Shown: positions 1 to 5,720, numbered from the stretch's first letter. The stretch is DNA of 6,105 nt from CAYOEZ01 sp964402955 (GCA_964402955.1 CAYOEZ010000264.1:1-6105), one strand, 5' to 3'. Numbers and translations are program-made. The notes: generated by a model not told the origin, from the sequence alone.

Positions 1-17
1 TTCTTCGTCGCACACAT
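1..17 (-). CDS. Possible 5' end of a third gene in the rubrerythrin operon (partial)
   Basis: On the minus strand an ATG at 17-15 follows a very strong Shine-Dalgarno core (GGGAGGAG, about 20-27) at suitable spacing. The first codons read M-C-A-T-K before the window ends, so the product cannot be identified. It would be co-directional with the two rubrerythrins upstream, starting 94 nt after the stop of the nearer one. A redox partner or another stress gene would be a natural guess, but nothing in five codons shows this. The call rests only on the ribosome binding site and start codon. Confidence 0.4.
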
Positions 18-45
18 CGCTCCTCCCTGGCCTGCCAAAGCGCCA

Positions 46-74
46 GCCTGCCCTGGGCAGTCCAGGGGGCAGGC
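46..74 (-). other. Hairpin downstream of the second rubrerythrin gene
   Basis: GCCTGCC (46-52) pairs with GGCAGGC (68-74), and CTGG (53-56) with CCAG (62-65). A 2-nt bulge sits on one side and the loop is 5 nt. It lies between the stop of the 112-612 gene and the probable start at 17. No run of U follows on either strand, so it is not a standard intrinsic terminator. It could be a transcript-processing or mRNA-stabilising structure that separates expression of the flanking genes. Confidence 0.35.
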
Positions 75-111
75 AGAATGACAGTAATCTGCCTAATGTA
101 ACATTGTCAAA

Positions 112-612
112 CTACTTGCCTTCCATGAACTTTTCTTTTCTGGCGTCGCAGATGGGACACCGATCGGGCGCGTCGCCCATGACAGTGTGCCCGCAGACCG
201 AGCAGACGTGCATGGTCGTGGCGGCGATGTCCTTGCCTGCCTTGACGGCTTCAAGCGCCGCGCTGTAGTACGCGAAGTGTTCCTTCTCGACCGACAGAGT
301 TTCGCCAAATGATCCCTGGGCGGCTTTGTTCGCCTCGGCGACGGCTCCGGCCAACATGGTGGGGTACATCGTCTTGACTTCGTACCCTTCGCCGTTGATC
401 GCGACCTGCAAGTTCTCGGCTGTGCTCTTGACGCCGCCCCAGACCCGGAAATGCCTGTGGGCGTGGACGGTCTCAGCTTCGGCAACGGTGCGGAACAGCT
501 TGGCGACCTGGGGGAAACCATCCAGGTCGGCCTTCTTGGCAAACGCCAGATAGCGGCGGTTGGCCTGGCTCTCACCTGCGAACGCGTCCTGCAAATCCTG
601 TGCTGTGGACAT
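112..612 (-). CDS. Rubrerythrin (second gene of a tandem pair)
   Basis: Cytoplasmic non-haem diiron peroxidase of 166 residues; the family reduces hydrogen peroxide to water with electrons passed through a rubredoxin-type iron centre. The N-terminal ferritin-like four-helix domain shows the diiron ligand pattern: FAGES (E14), ETVH (E47 and H50), GEGYE (E75 and E78) and VEKEH (E109 and H112). The C-terminal rubredoxin-like domain has C137-x2-C140-G and C152-P-x-C155, the four cysteines for one Fe. The ATG at 612 has AGGAG (620-624) seven nt upstream, which settles the start. The length is near that of short, archaeal-type rubrerythrins. It is about 60% identical, without gaps, to the upstream paralogue and 68 nt from it, so an old tandem duplication is likely. 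No signal peptide or membrane segment is seen. The family call is secure; the physiological electron donor is not shown. Confidence 0.95.
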   Translation of the reverse strand: MSTAQDLQDAFAGESQANRRYLAFAKKADLDGFPQVAKLFRTVAEAETVHAHRHFRVWGGVKSTAENLQVAINGEGYEVKTMYPTMLAGAVAEANKAAQGSFGETLSVEKEHFAYYSAALEAVKAGKDIAATTMHVCSVCGHTVMGDAPDRCPICDARKEKFMEGK

Positions 613-635
613 TTGTCATCTCCTGTGAAGGTGTT

Positions 636-649
636 GGGCGTCAACGCCC
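636..649 (-). other. Small hairpin between the two rubrerythrin genes
   Basis: GGGCG (636-640) and CGCCC (645-649) form a five-base-pair GC stem around a four-base loop in the 68-nt gap between the paralogues. No U-tract follows, and the downstream gene has its own AGGAG ribosome binding site. This fits one dicistronic transcript with at most modest processing or pausing here. I see no good promoter in the gap. Confidence 0.3.
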
Positions 650-680
650 GCATGCCGCGGACGCCGATTACCGGACTGGA

Positions 681-1181
681 CTACTTGACCTCAAAGAACT
701 TTGCTTTCTTCGTGTTGCAAACGGGGCAAGCGTCGGGTATGTCGCCCACGATCGTATTGCCGCAGATGGGGCAGATATGGATCACGGCTGAAGGCAGATC
801 TCTGCCGGCCTTGAGGCTGTCGAGTGCGCCCTTATAGAGGCCGTAGTGGATCTTCTCGACGTCCCAGGCGTGGTCAAAGGTGATTTGCGCAGGCTTGTTG
901 CCTTCGGCTTTTGCTTCGGCGATCATCTTGGGATACATCGTTTCCCACTCGTAGCCTTCGCCGGCGATGGCTACTTGCAGATTCTCTACTGTGGTCTTGA
1001 TGCCTCCCATGACACGCAAGTGATTCAGTGCGTGGACGGTCTCGGCCTCAGCCGCGGCGCGGAAGAGGCGGGCGATCTGGGGATAGCCTTCCGCATCAGC
1101 CTTGCGCGCAAAGGCTGTGTACTTGCGGTTGGCCTGGCTCTCACCAGCGAACGCTGCTTGTAGATTCTCTGCCGTCGACAT
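681..1181 (-). CDS. Rubrerythrin (first gene of a tandem pair)
   Basis: A 166-residue rubrerythrin with the same architecture as its downstream paralogue. The ferritin-like domain carries FAGES (E14), ETVH (E47, H50), GEGYE (E75, E78) and VEKIH (E109, H112). The rubredoxin-like tail has C137-P-I-C140-G and C152-P-V-C155, so every expected metal ligand is present in both copies. The predicted role is cytoplasmic peroxide reduction. The start at 1181 is firm: a full AAGGAGG (1187-1193) sits five nt upstream, the stronger ribosome binding site of the pair. The paralogues differ most at residues 101-136, between the GEGYE ligands and the rubredoxin domain, where redox-partner or substrate-access differences might lie (inference). 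It is first in the operon and is preceded by a roughly 120-nt leader and a divergent promoter region. Confidence 0.95.
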   Translation of the reverse strand: MSTAENLQAAFAGESQANRKYTAFARKADAEGYPQIARLFRAAAEAETVHALNHLRVMGGIKTTVENLQVAIAGEGYEWETMYPKMIAEAKAEGNKPAQITFDHAWDVEKIHYGLYKGALDSLKAGRDLPSAVIHICPICGNTIVGDIPDACPVCNTKKAKFFEVK

Positions 1182-1192
1182 CGTTTCCTCCT

Positions 1193-1261
1193 TTATGTTG
1201 TATGTGGGTGTGAACCGTGCACGCCGACGGGCACGGCGTCATTGTTGATCGTGGAGCCCAT
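1193..1261 (-). CDS. Possible 22-codon leader ORF ahead of the rubrerythrins
   Basis: An ATG at 1261-1259 opens a 22-codon frame ending ...GSHPHTT, with TAA at 1195-1193. That stop overlaps by one base the AAGGAGG that serves the rubrerythrin start, which could couple their translation. There is no convincing Shine-Dalgarno before this ATG, and short frames like this arise by chance, so it is only a candidate. A small GC hairpin overlaps it: 1221-1226 pairs with 1234-1239, or alternatively 1215-1220 with 1231-1236. Confidence 0.18.
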   Translation of the reverse strand: MGSTINNDAVPVGVHGSHPHTT

Positions 1262-1269
1262 GATGCATG

Positions 1270-1338
1270 GCAAGACGAGAAGCGTCGCAAGAGGACAAAT
1301 GCAACATCAGTATACAGCAAGAGTGGCAAGAATGCAAC
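1270..1338. repeat. Short GCAAGA and AATGCAAC repeats in the divergent promoter region
   Basis: GCAAGA occurs on the plus strand at 1270-1275, 1287-1292, 1317-1322 and 1326-1331. AATGCAAC occurs at 1298-1305 and 1331-1338, 33 bp apart, or about three helical turns. Two GCAAGA copies fall between the -35 and -10 boxes of the rubrerythrin promoter, and one AATGCAAC overlaps its -35 box. The pattern suggests binding sites for a regulator of both divergent units, but I do not recognise it as a known operator. Confidence 0.35.
1309..1337 (-). promoter_or_regulatory. Putative sigma-70 promoter for the rubrerythrin operon
   Basis: Read on the minus strand, TTGCAT (1337-1332) lies 17 nt before TATACT (1314-1309). 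The -10 box matches 5 of 6 consensus bases and the -35 box only 3 of 6. Transcription would start near 1302, giving a leader of about 120 nt. The 17-nt spacer contains two copies of TCTTGC (minus strand), three nt apart, which could be a regulator site. A weak -35 box often goes with activator or repressor control, but the regulator is unknown. Confidence 0.55.
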
Positions 1339-1367
1339 TTGACAAACCCCGTTTCCTATGCTACAAC
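1339..1367 (+). promoter_or_regulatory. Sigma-70 promoter for the aldo/keto reductase
   Basis: A perfect TTGACA (1339-1344) is followed by a 17-nt spacer and TACAAC (1362-1367, 4 of 6). A TG one base before the -10 (1359-1360) makes an extended -10. Transcription would start near 1374, about 40 nt before the TTG start codon. Its -35 box is one base from the -35 box of the divergent rubrerythrin promoter, so two polymerases could hardly bind together. Confidence 0.7.
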
Positions 1368-1412
1368 GGTCACACAACAAAGGCACGATGAGAATACGAG
1401 AGGGAGGCAACT

Positions 1413-2480
1413 TTGGACGACAAGATTCCGCATCCTGATCTGTACCGCATCCCATTCACGTCTGACGAATGGCATGGCATGCCCTATCGCACAACGGGCT
1501 GTTCGGGGCTGCGCACGTCGCTGATCGGCATCGGAACCTGGAAATTCGGTCTGCCGGAAACCGGCGACGGCGCACGCGTCGATGAGAAGACTGCGTTTGC
1601 CATTTTCGACCGGGCCATCGAGCTGGGCGTCACTTTTTGGGACACGGCCAACCGCTACAACGACGCTTCGGGCAATGCCGAGCGGGTCATCGGGCGCTGG
1701 CTGCAGGCGAACCCCGACCAACGGCGCAACGTGATCGTCTGCACCAAGGTCTATGGCGCGATGGATGACACGAGCCCTAATCACAGCCGCCTTGCGCGGC
1801 AAAACATCCTCGACTCGCTCTATGCCAGCCTCAGACGCATGCAGATCGACTACGTCGACATGCTCTACTTCCATCTTTACGACAAAGACACCCCGATCGA
1901 CGAGAGCCTGGCGGCAATTGAGGATCTTGTGCAGCGTGACCTCGTCCGCTACTTCGCCGTCTCCAACTTCACGGTCGATCAGTTGAAGTTCTACCAGGCT
2001 GTGGAGAAACGTCTGTCGCCGCGCTGCCGCGCCGTCGCGGTGCAGAATCGGCTCGACATCCTGCGCGGCGAACAGCCCGACAAGCAAGGCGTCTTGCGCT
2101 TCTGCGCAGCAAACGGCGTGGCCTTTGTTCCATACAGCCCGCTCGCTGGTGGATTGTTGAGTGATCGCTATCTCGACTTGAGCAAGGTGGGGCAAGGCGA
2201 TCGGCTGTTCGATGAAGGCACGCTGGGCAAGCTGGCTGAACAGGCCGTGATCACGCGGCAACAGGCGCTGGCCGCGCTGGCTCACGAATGGGGTATGGAA
2301 CTGAGCCAGCTCGCGCTCGCCTACATGCTGACGTTGCCTGGCATGGGGTCGCTGATCCCCTCTGCGTCGACGGTGAAGCAATTGGAGTCAAACGCACAGG
2401 CGGGCAAGATCACGCTCAGCGACGAACAGAAGAATCAAGTGCGCGCCATTGTAGGGATGTTGCAAGAGAACGGAAGCTGA
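1413..2480 (+). CDS. Aldo/keto reductase family oxidoreductase
   Basis: Soluble NAD(P)H-dependent (beta/alpha)8-barrel reductase of 355 residues, acting on aldehydes or ketones; the substrate is not evident. The catalytic tetrad of the superfamily is visible: D77 and Y82 in FWDTANRY, K112 in CTKVYG, and H154 in LYFHLYDKDTP. SNF (184-186), QNRLDIL (211-217) and YSPLAGGLL (241-249) are typical strand-end motifs. IPSASTVKQLESNA (315-328) matches the C-terminal cofactor phosphate-binding segment. The TTG at 1413 is chosen because AGGGAGG (1401-1407) lies five nt upstream. The family's usual start, MPYR..GCSGL, would correspond to an ATG at 1479, which has no ribosome binding site. The 22-residue extension resembles the short one before MQYR in YghZ-type reductases. 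The gene begins a probable two-gene operon with the GH4 gene 51-54 nt downstream and is divergent from the rubrerythrins. Confidence 0.9.
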   Translation: MDDKIPHPDLYRIPFTSDEWHGMPYRTTGCSGLRTSLIGIGTWKFGLPETGDGARVDEKTAFAIFDRAIELGVTFWDTANRYNDASGNAERVIGRWLQANPDQRRNVIVCTKVYGAMDDTSPNHSRLARQNILDSLYASLRRMQIDYVDMLYFHLYDKDTPIDESLAAIEDLVQRDLVRYFAVSNFTVDQLKFYQAVEKRLSPRCRAVAVQNRLDILRGEQPDKQGVLRFCAANGVAFVPYSPLAGGLLSDRYLDLSKVGQGDRLFDEGTLGKLAEQAVITRQQALAALAHEWGMELSQLALAYMLTLPGMGSLIPSASTVKQLESNAQAGKITLSDEQKNQVRAIVGMLQENGS

Positions 2481-2534
2481 CCTGGCCGTGAGGGCCGCCT
2501 GGCGGATCCCAATCACCAGCATGAGGAGACAATG

Positions 2535-3926
2535 ATGTTACCGACGAAGATCGTGGCTATCGGCGCAGGCAGCGACGCATTTGGCTTGAACACGCTGGCG
2601 ACGCTGTTGCGCAGCGAGCGGCTGAAGGGCAGCCATCTGGCGCTGGTCGACACCAATGCCGAGACGCTGGCGCTGGTGGAACGGCTGGCGCAGCGCATGA
2701 ACCGCGAGTGGGGCGCGGGCATGACGATCAGCGCGCATACCGGGCGTGCGCAGGCGCTTGAAGGCGCGCAGTTTGTCATTCTGTCCATTGAAGTTCCGCC
2801 ACGCGAGGATCTGTGGAAGCAGGACTGGGAGATTTCGCTCAAGTACGGCGTGCGCCAGCCCTACGCCGAGAATGGCGGGCCGGGCGGCTTTGCCCACGCC
2901 GCGCGCAATATCCAGCCCATCATGCAGATCGTGCGCGATATGGAGCACATCTGCCCCGATGCGCTGTTGATCAACTTCACCAATCCCATGCAGCGCATCT
3001 GTGACGCGGTTGTGCGCTACAGCTCGATTCGTTGCGTCGGCCTGTGTCACCAGATCATGGTCGGCTACGCGGTGGTGGGGCTGATGCTGGCCGATGAACT
3101 GGGGATCCATGTGCAGCCAGGATTCACCGATACCCACGCCTCGCCGCACACCAACGCGCCGCGCGGCTACGTGGCACGGCAGGCTGCCAAACTGATCACG
3201 ATCAAGGCTGCGGGTCTCAACCATTTCACGTGGATGCTCGATGTGCGTGAGAAGACGACCGGCCGCGATCTCTACCCGCTGTTCAGCGAACGATGGGCGA
3301 GATATGATGCGGCGTTTGAGCCGCTGACACGGCGTGTGTACGATGCTTTCGGCGTGTTTCCGATTCCAGGCGATGAGCATCTGTGCGAGTACCTGCCCTG
3401 GTGCAGCGATGTGCAGACGAAGCCGTGGCAGAAGTGTGAGCTGAGCCTGTACGATTGGGAGTACTATGCGGCGCGCCGCGACTCCCGCCACGAGCAACTG
3501 GCGGCGCTGGCGCACGGCCAGGCAGCGATCGATGCACTGCGTGAGGTTGGCAGCGAGGGGGCAGTGGAGGTTGTGGAAAATGTGGCCGGCGCGGGCGACT
3601 ACTATGCACTGGCCGTCAACCTGCCAAACGAAGGCTACATCAGCAACCTGCCGCAGGGCGCCATCGTCGAGGTTCCGGGCCTGATCTGCGGCGCTGGCGT
3701 CCTGGGTGTGGGTGTGGGCGAATTACCTGCCGGCGTGGCTGAGCTGTGCCGCAGGGAGATCACAGCCGCGCGGCTGTGTGTGGATGCGGCGGTGAACGGC
3801 GACCGTGACGCCGCGCTGCAATGTTTGCTGCTCGATCCCTGTGTGACGGACATGGACGTGGCGCGCCAGATTCTTGATGACTACTTGACCAGCTACCGTA
3901 AGTATCTGCCTGTATTCTGGGAGTGA
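2535..3926 (+). CDS. Family 4 glycoside hydrolase (alpha-glucosidase/alpha-galactosidase type)
   Basis: Cytoplasmic GH4 enzyme of 463 residues, close to the family's usual 440-480. GH4 enzymes cleave glycosides by an unusual redox-elimination mechanism that needs bound NAD+ and usually Mn2+. Visible landmarks are the N-terminal Rossmann loop GAGSDAFG (10-17), D39 for the NAD ribose, and NFTNPM (147-152). C171-H172 in GLCHQ and H230 in GLNH are the expected metal ligands, and GDEHLCEYLP (279-288) and NLPNEGYISNLPQ (362-374) are also conserved. C-H rather than C-D-M-P or C-N-V-P after the metal cysteine argues against the phospho-glucosidase branches and for unphosphorylated glycosides or uronides. 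The exact sugar cannot be read, because CHQ is not one of the subgroup signatures I know well. Tandem ATGs at 2532 and 2535 follow AGGAG (2524-2528); the second has the better spacing (6 nt). It probably shares a transcript with the reductase. Confidence 0.92.
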   Translation: MLPTKIVAIGAGSDAFGLNTLATLLRSERLKGSHLALVDTNAETLALVERLAQRMNREWGAGMTISAHTGRAQALEGAQFVILSIEVPPREDLWKQDWEISLKYGVRQPYAENGGPGGFAHAARNIQPIMQIVRDMEHICPDALLINFTNPMQRICDAVVRYSSIRCVGLCHQIMVGYAVVGLMLADELGIHVQPGFTDTHASPHTNAPRGYVARQAAKLITIKAAGLNHFTWMLDVREKTTGRDLYPLFSERWARYDAAFEPLTRRVYDAFGVFPIPGDEHLCEYLPWCSDVQTKPWQKCELSLYDWEYYAARRDSRHEQLAALAHGQAAIDALREVGSEGAVEVVENVAGAGDYYALAVNLPNEGYISNLPQGAIVEVPGLICGAGVLGVGVGELPAGVAELCRREITAARLCVDAAVNGDRDAALQCLLLDPCVTDMDVARQILDDYLTSYRKYLPVFWE

Positions 3927-3957
3927 GCGGGGAATTCCACGACTCGGGATGGTCTTG

Positions 3958-4006
3958 GGAACGCTGACAAACGTTCTCGCGGAGCGGGGACGTTTGTCAG
4001 CGTTCC
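3958..4006 (+). other. Long hairpin between the convergent GH4 and gcvH genes
   Basis: A perfect 17-bp inverted repeat (3958-3974 with 3990-4006; the arm begins GGAACGCTGACAAACG) extends inward to 22 pairs around the loop CGGAG (3980-3984), if G-U pairs at 3975/3989 and 3977/3987 are allowed. Those two pairs are G-U only in plus-strand RNA and A-C in minus-strand RNA, so the structure suits the GH4 transcript slightly better. No U-tract follows on either strand, so it is not a classic intrinsic terminator. It may still end or protect both convergent mRNAs, or be a dispersed palindromic repeat. Confidence 0.6.
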
Positions 4007-4027
4007 AAATCGAGAACGAGCAACCCT

Positions 4028-4423
4028 TTAGTGCTTGCCAGCCTCGCTGGCGATGAAATCGCCATAGGCTTTGGCGTCCATCATGGCCGTGAAGTCGGCG
4101 GGATTGCCGGGCTTGACCTTGACCAGCCAGGCCGCGCCGTGGGGGTCTTTGTTGACGAGCGCGGGGTCGGCGGTCAGGGCGTCGTTGATAGCGACAATCT
4201 CTCCGCCGATGGGCAGGATGAGATCGGATGCTGCCTTGACCGACTCGATGACGCCGAACACTTCTTCGGCCTTGAACTTGGAGCCGGTGGGCGGCACCTC
4301 AACGAAGACAACATCGCCAAGCTCGTGCTGGGCGAAATCAGTGACGCCAATGACAACTAGACCGCCTTCAGGCTTAGCCCACTCGTGGCTCTTGGAGTAG
4401 CGGCAGTCGGTTGGAATGCTCAT
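4028..4423 (-). CDS. gcvH: Glycine cleavage system H protein
   Basis: Lipoyl carrier protein of the glycine cleavage complex, 131 residues, a usual length for GcvH. Its lipoamide arm takes the aminomethyl group from P protein, presents it to T protein and is reoxidised by L protein. The fold signature is complete: YSKSHEW (9-15), IGVTDFAQHELGDVVFVE (25-42), and the lipoylation site ESVKA with K63, followed by the turn PIGGEIVAIN (71-80). WLVKVKP (99-105) closes the hybrid barrel. The start at 4423 is supported by AGGAG (4432-4436) eight nt upstream. It lies 35 nt downstream of gcvT in the same direction, so the two are almost certainly one transcript. No P-protein gene follows; the next gene is convergent, so the rest of the complex must be encoded elsewhere. 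Confidence 0.97.
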   Translation of the reverse strand: MSIPTDCRYSKSHEWAKPEGGLVVIGVTDFAQHELGDVVFVEVPPTGSKFKAEEVFGVIESVKAASDLILPIGGEIVAINDALTADPALVNKDPHGAAWLVKVKPGNPADFTAMMDAKAYGDFIASEAGKH

Positions 4424-4458
4424 TTCTTCTGCTCCTTTTGTTGACTTCTTTGTGTTGT

Positions 4459-5553
4459 CTATGCCTTACGTTTGTAGAACGGCGTTGCTCGCACCACTGC
4501 CTTCACGCTCTTGCCGCGAATAATCACGTCGAGCTCTGTGCCCTTGGCGCTATACTGGGCGGGAACGTAGCCGAGAGCGATGTTCTTGCCCAACGTGGGC
4601 GAGAACATGCCGGTGGTGATGTGACCAACTACGGCGCCATTGACGGCAATCTCGTAGCCGTAGCGAGCGATGCCGCGCTCGATCATCTCCAGTCCAACCA
4701 GCTTCTGGCGCGGCCCTTCGAGCTTCTCTTTCAGCAGGGCGTCGCGACCGATCATTTCTTCCTTGCCCGCGGCGTCGAGCGCAACCGCCCAGCCCAGGGC
4801 AGCGGCAATGGGGGTGATGTCCGGGCCGATCTCCTGGCCGTAGAGCGGCATCTTGGCCTCGAAGCGCAAGCTGTCGCGTGCTCCCAGGCCGCAGGGCTTC
4901 AGTCCCAAGGGAGTCCCTGCCTCCATGATGGCATTCCACACCGGCAGCGCCTGCTCGACCGGGAAGAAAAGCTCGAAGCCATCTTCGCCGGTATAGCCGG
5001 TGCGCCCGATCAGGGTGGGCACGCCAATGACATCGCCGACCAGACAATGGTGGTTGGGCAGGTCTGCCAGCGCTGAGCCGGTGAGTTGCTGCAGAATGGC
5101 TTCTGCCGCGGGACCTTGCAGGGCCAACATGCATGACTGGGCCGACAGGTTGGTCACCTGCACGTCGTAGCCGAAGGTGTGGCGCAGCATCCAGGAATAG
5201 TCCTTGTCAACGTTCGAGGCATTGACGGCAAGGAAATAGCGGCTGGTCAGGCGGTAGGTGAAAATGTCGTCGACAACGCCGCCGTCAGCGTAGCAGAAGA
5301 GGCCATAGGCCGCCTCAGAGACGTCCATACGGGCGATGTCGTTCGTGGCAAGGCGCTGGAGATAGGAGAGGGCGTCGGGTCCCTGGACTTCGATCTGTCC
5401 CATGTGGTCGATATCGAACAGCCCGGCGGCGTGACGCACGGCATGATGTTCTTCGAGAATACTTGCGTATTGAACGGGCATTTCCCATCCGCCGAACTCA
5501 ATCATGCGTGCGCCGAGGGCCAGGTGGGTATCGTAGAGTGCAGTTCGCTTCAT
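4459..5553 (-). CDS. gcvT: Glycine cleavage system T protein (aminomethyltransferase)
   Basis: Transfers the one-carbon unit from aminomethyl-lipoyl-H protein to tetrahydrofolate, giving 5,10-methylene-THF and ammonia. From the chosen start it has 364 residues, the same as the E. coli protein. Landmarks are FGGWEMPVQY (20-29), GLFDIDHMG (44-52) and GGVVDDIFTYR (91-101), with D96 as the conserved catalytic aspartate. GRTGYTGEDGFEL (183-195), ARDSLRFEAKMPLYGQE (225-241) and the C-terminal GHITTGMFSPTL (310-321) are also present. An in-frame ATG lies four codons upstream (5565), but it overlaps the GGAGG that sits five nt before the ATG at 5553. The internal ATG is therefore the likely true start. 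It is first in a gcvT-gcvH operon, about 45 nt from a consensus promoter. Confidence 0.97.
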   Translation of the reverse strand: MKRTALYDTHLALGARMIEFGGWEMPVQYASILEEHHAVRHAAGLFDIDHMGQIEVQGPDALSYLQRLATNDIARMDVSEAAYGLFCYADGGVVDDIFTYRLTSRYFLAVNASNVDKDYSWMLRHTFGYDVQVTNLSAQSCMLALQGPAAEAILQQLTGSALADLPNHHCLVGDVIGVPTLIGRTGYTGEDGFELFFPVEQALPVWNAIMEAGTPLGLKPCGLGARDSLRFEAKMPLYGQEIGPDITPIAAALGWAVALDAAGKEEMIGRDALLKEKLEGPRQKLVGLEMIERGIARYGYEIAVNGAVVGHITTGMFSPTLGKNIALGYVPAQYSAKGTELDVIIRGKSVKAVVRATPFYKRKA

Positions 5554-5603
5554 TGGCGCCTCCATTGCGCGAGCAGAGCGTGTCGCCGTCTGCTACCGGG
5601 GTT

Positions 5604-5632
5604 ATTATAGTAGGATAGCTGGGCTTTGTCAA
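5604..5632 (-). promoter_or_regulatory. Consensus sigma-70 promoter for gcvT-gcvH
   Basis: On the minus strand TTGACA (5632-5627), a 17-nt spacer and TATAAT (5609-5604) match the housekeeping consensus at all 12 positions with ideal spacing. Transcription should start near 5597, giving a leader of only about 45 nt before the gcvT ATG. That is too short for a glycine riboswitch, so strong and mainly constitutive expression is expected unless a repressor acts here. Confidence 0.9.
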
Positions 5633-5679
5633 TTGAAAGCCGAAGCGCAGGGTGGCGTCATCTTTCTTGATCGTGTAGC

Positions 5680-5697
5680 GCGCGGTCTATTCCGCGC
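5680..5697. other. Small GC-rich inverted repeat in the gcvT/methyltransferase gap
   Basis: GCGCGG (5680-5685) and CCGCGC (5692-5697) flank a six-base loop. It lies upstream of both promoters in the 298-nt gap (5554-5851). No U-tract follows. It could be an operator-like dyad or chance in GC-rich DNA. Apart from this and the promoter elements, I see no gene in the gap. Confidence 0.25.
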
Positions 5698-5720
5698 CAG
5701 GATGAGAGCTGTCTTGCCGC

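Noticed and set aside
93..653. 186-codon open frame on the minus strand covering the second rubrerythrin
   Set aside because: Out of frame with the rubrerythrin. The arginine-, serine- and proline-rich product is typical of a shifted frame in GC-rich DNA.
1356..2381. 341-codon open frame on the minus strand
   Set aside because: It lies antisense to the aldo/keto reductase, whose catalytic residues are all in place. Its translation has no recognisable family pattern and it starts without a ribosome binding site; this is a GC-rich shadow frame.
2538..3515. 325-codon open frame on the minus strand
   Set aside because: Antisense to the GH4 gene. The composition is rich in R, H, A and Q, as expected of a shadow frame, and no motif is visible.
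4411..5076. 221-codon open frame on the plus strand
   Set aside because: Antisense to gcvT, which is a complete and convincing gene; the plus-strand product shows no domain pattern.
5554..5603. Glycine riboswitch before gcvT
   Set aside because: The leader from the predicted start site to the ATG is only about 45 nt, too short for a glycine aptamer, and no such fold is apparent.
5498..5686. 63-codon minus-strand frame without ATG, overlapping the gcv promoter and reading like ...YTIKKDDATLRFGF
   Set aside because: It looked like a gene remnant, but it has no start codon with a ribosome binding site, a stop lies just upstream (5689-5687), and it overlaps a perfect promoter and the gcvT start.
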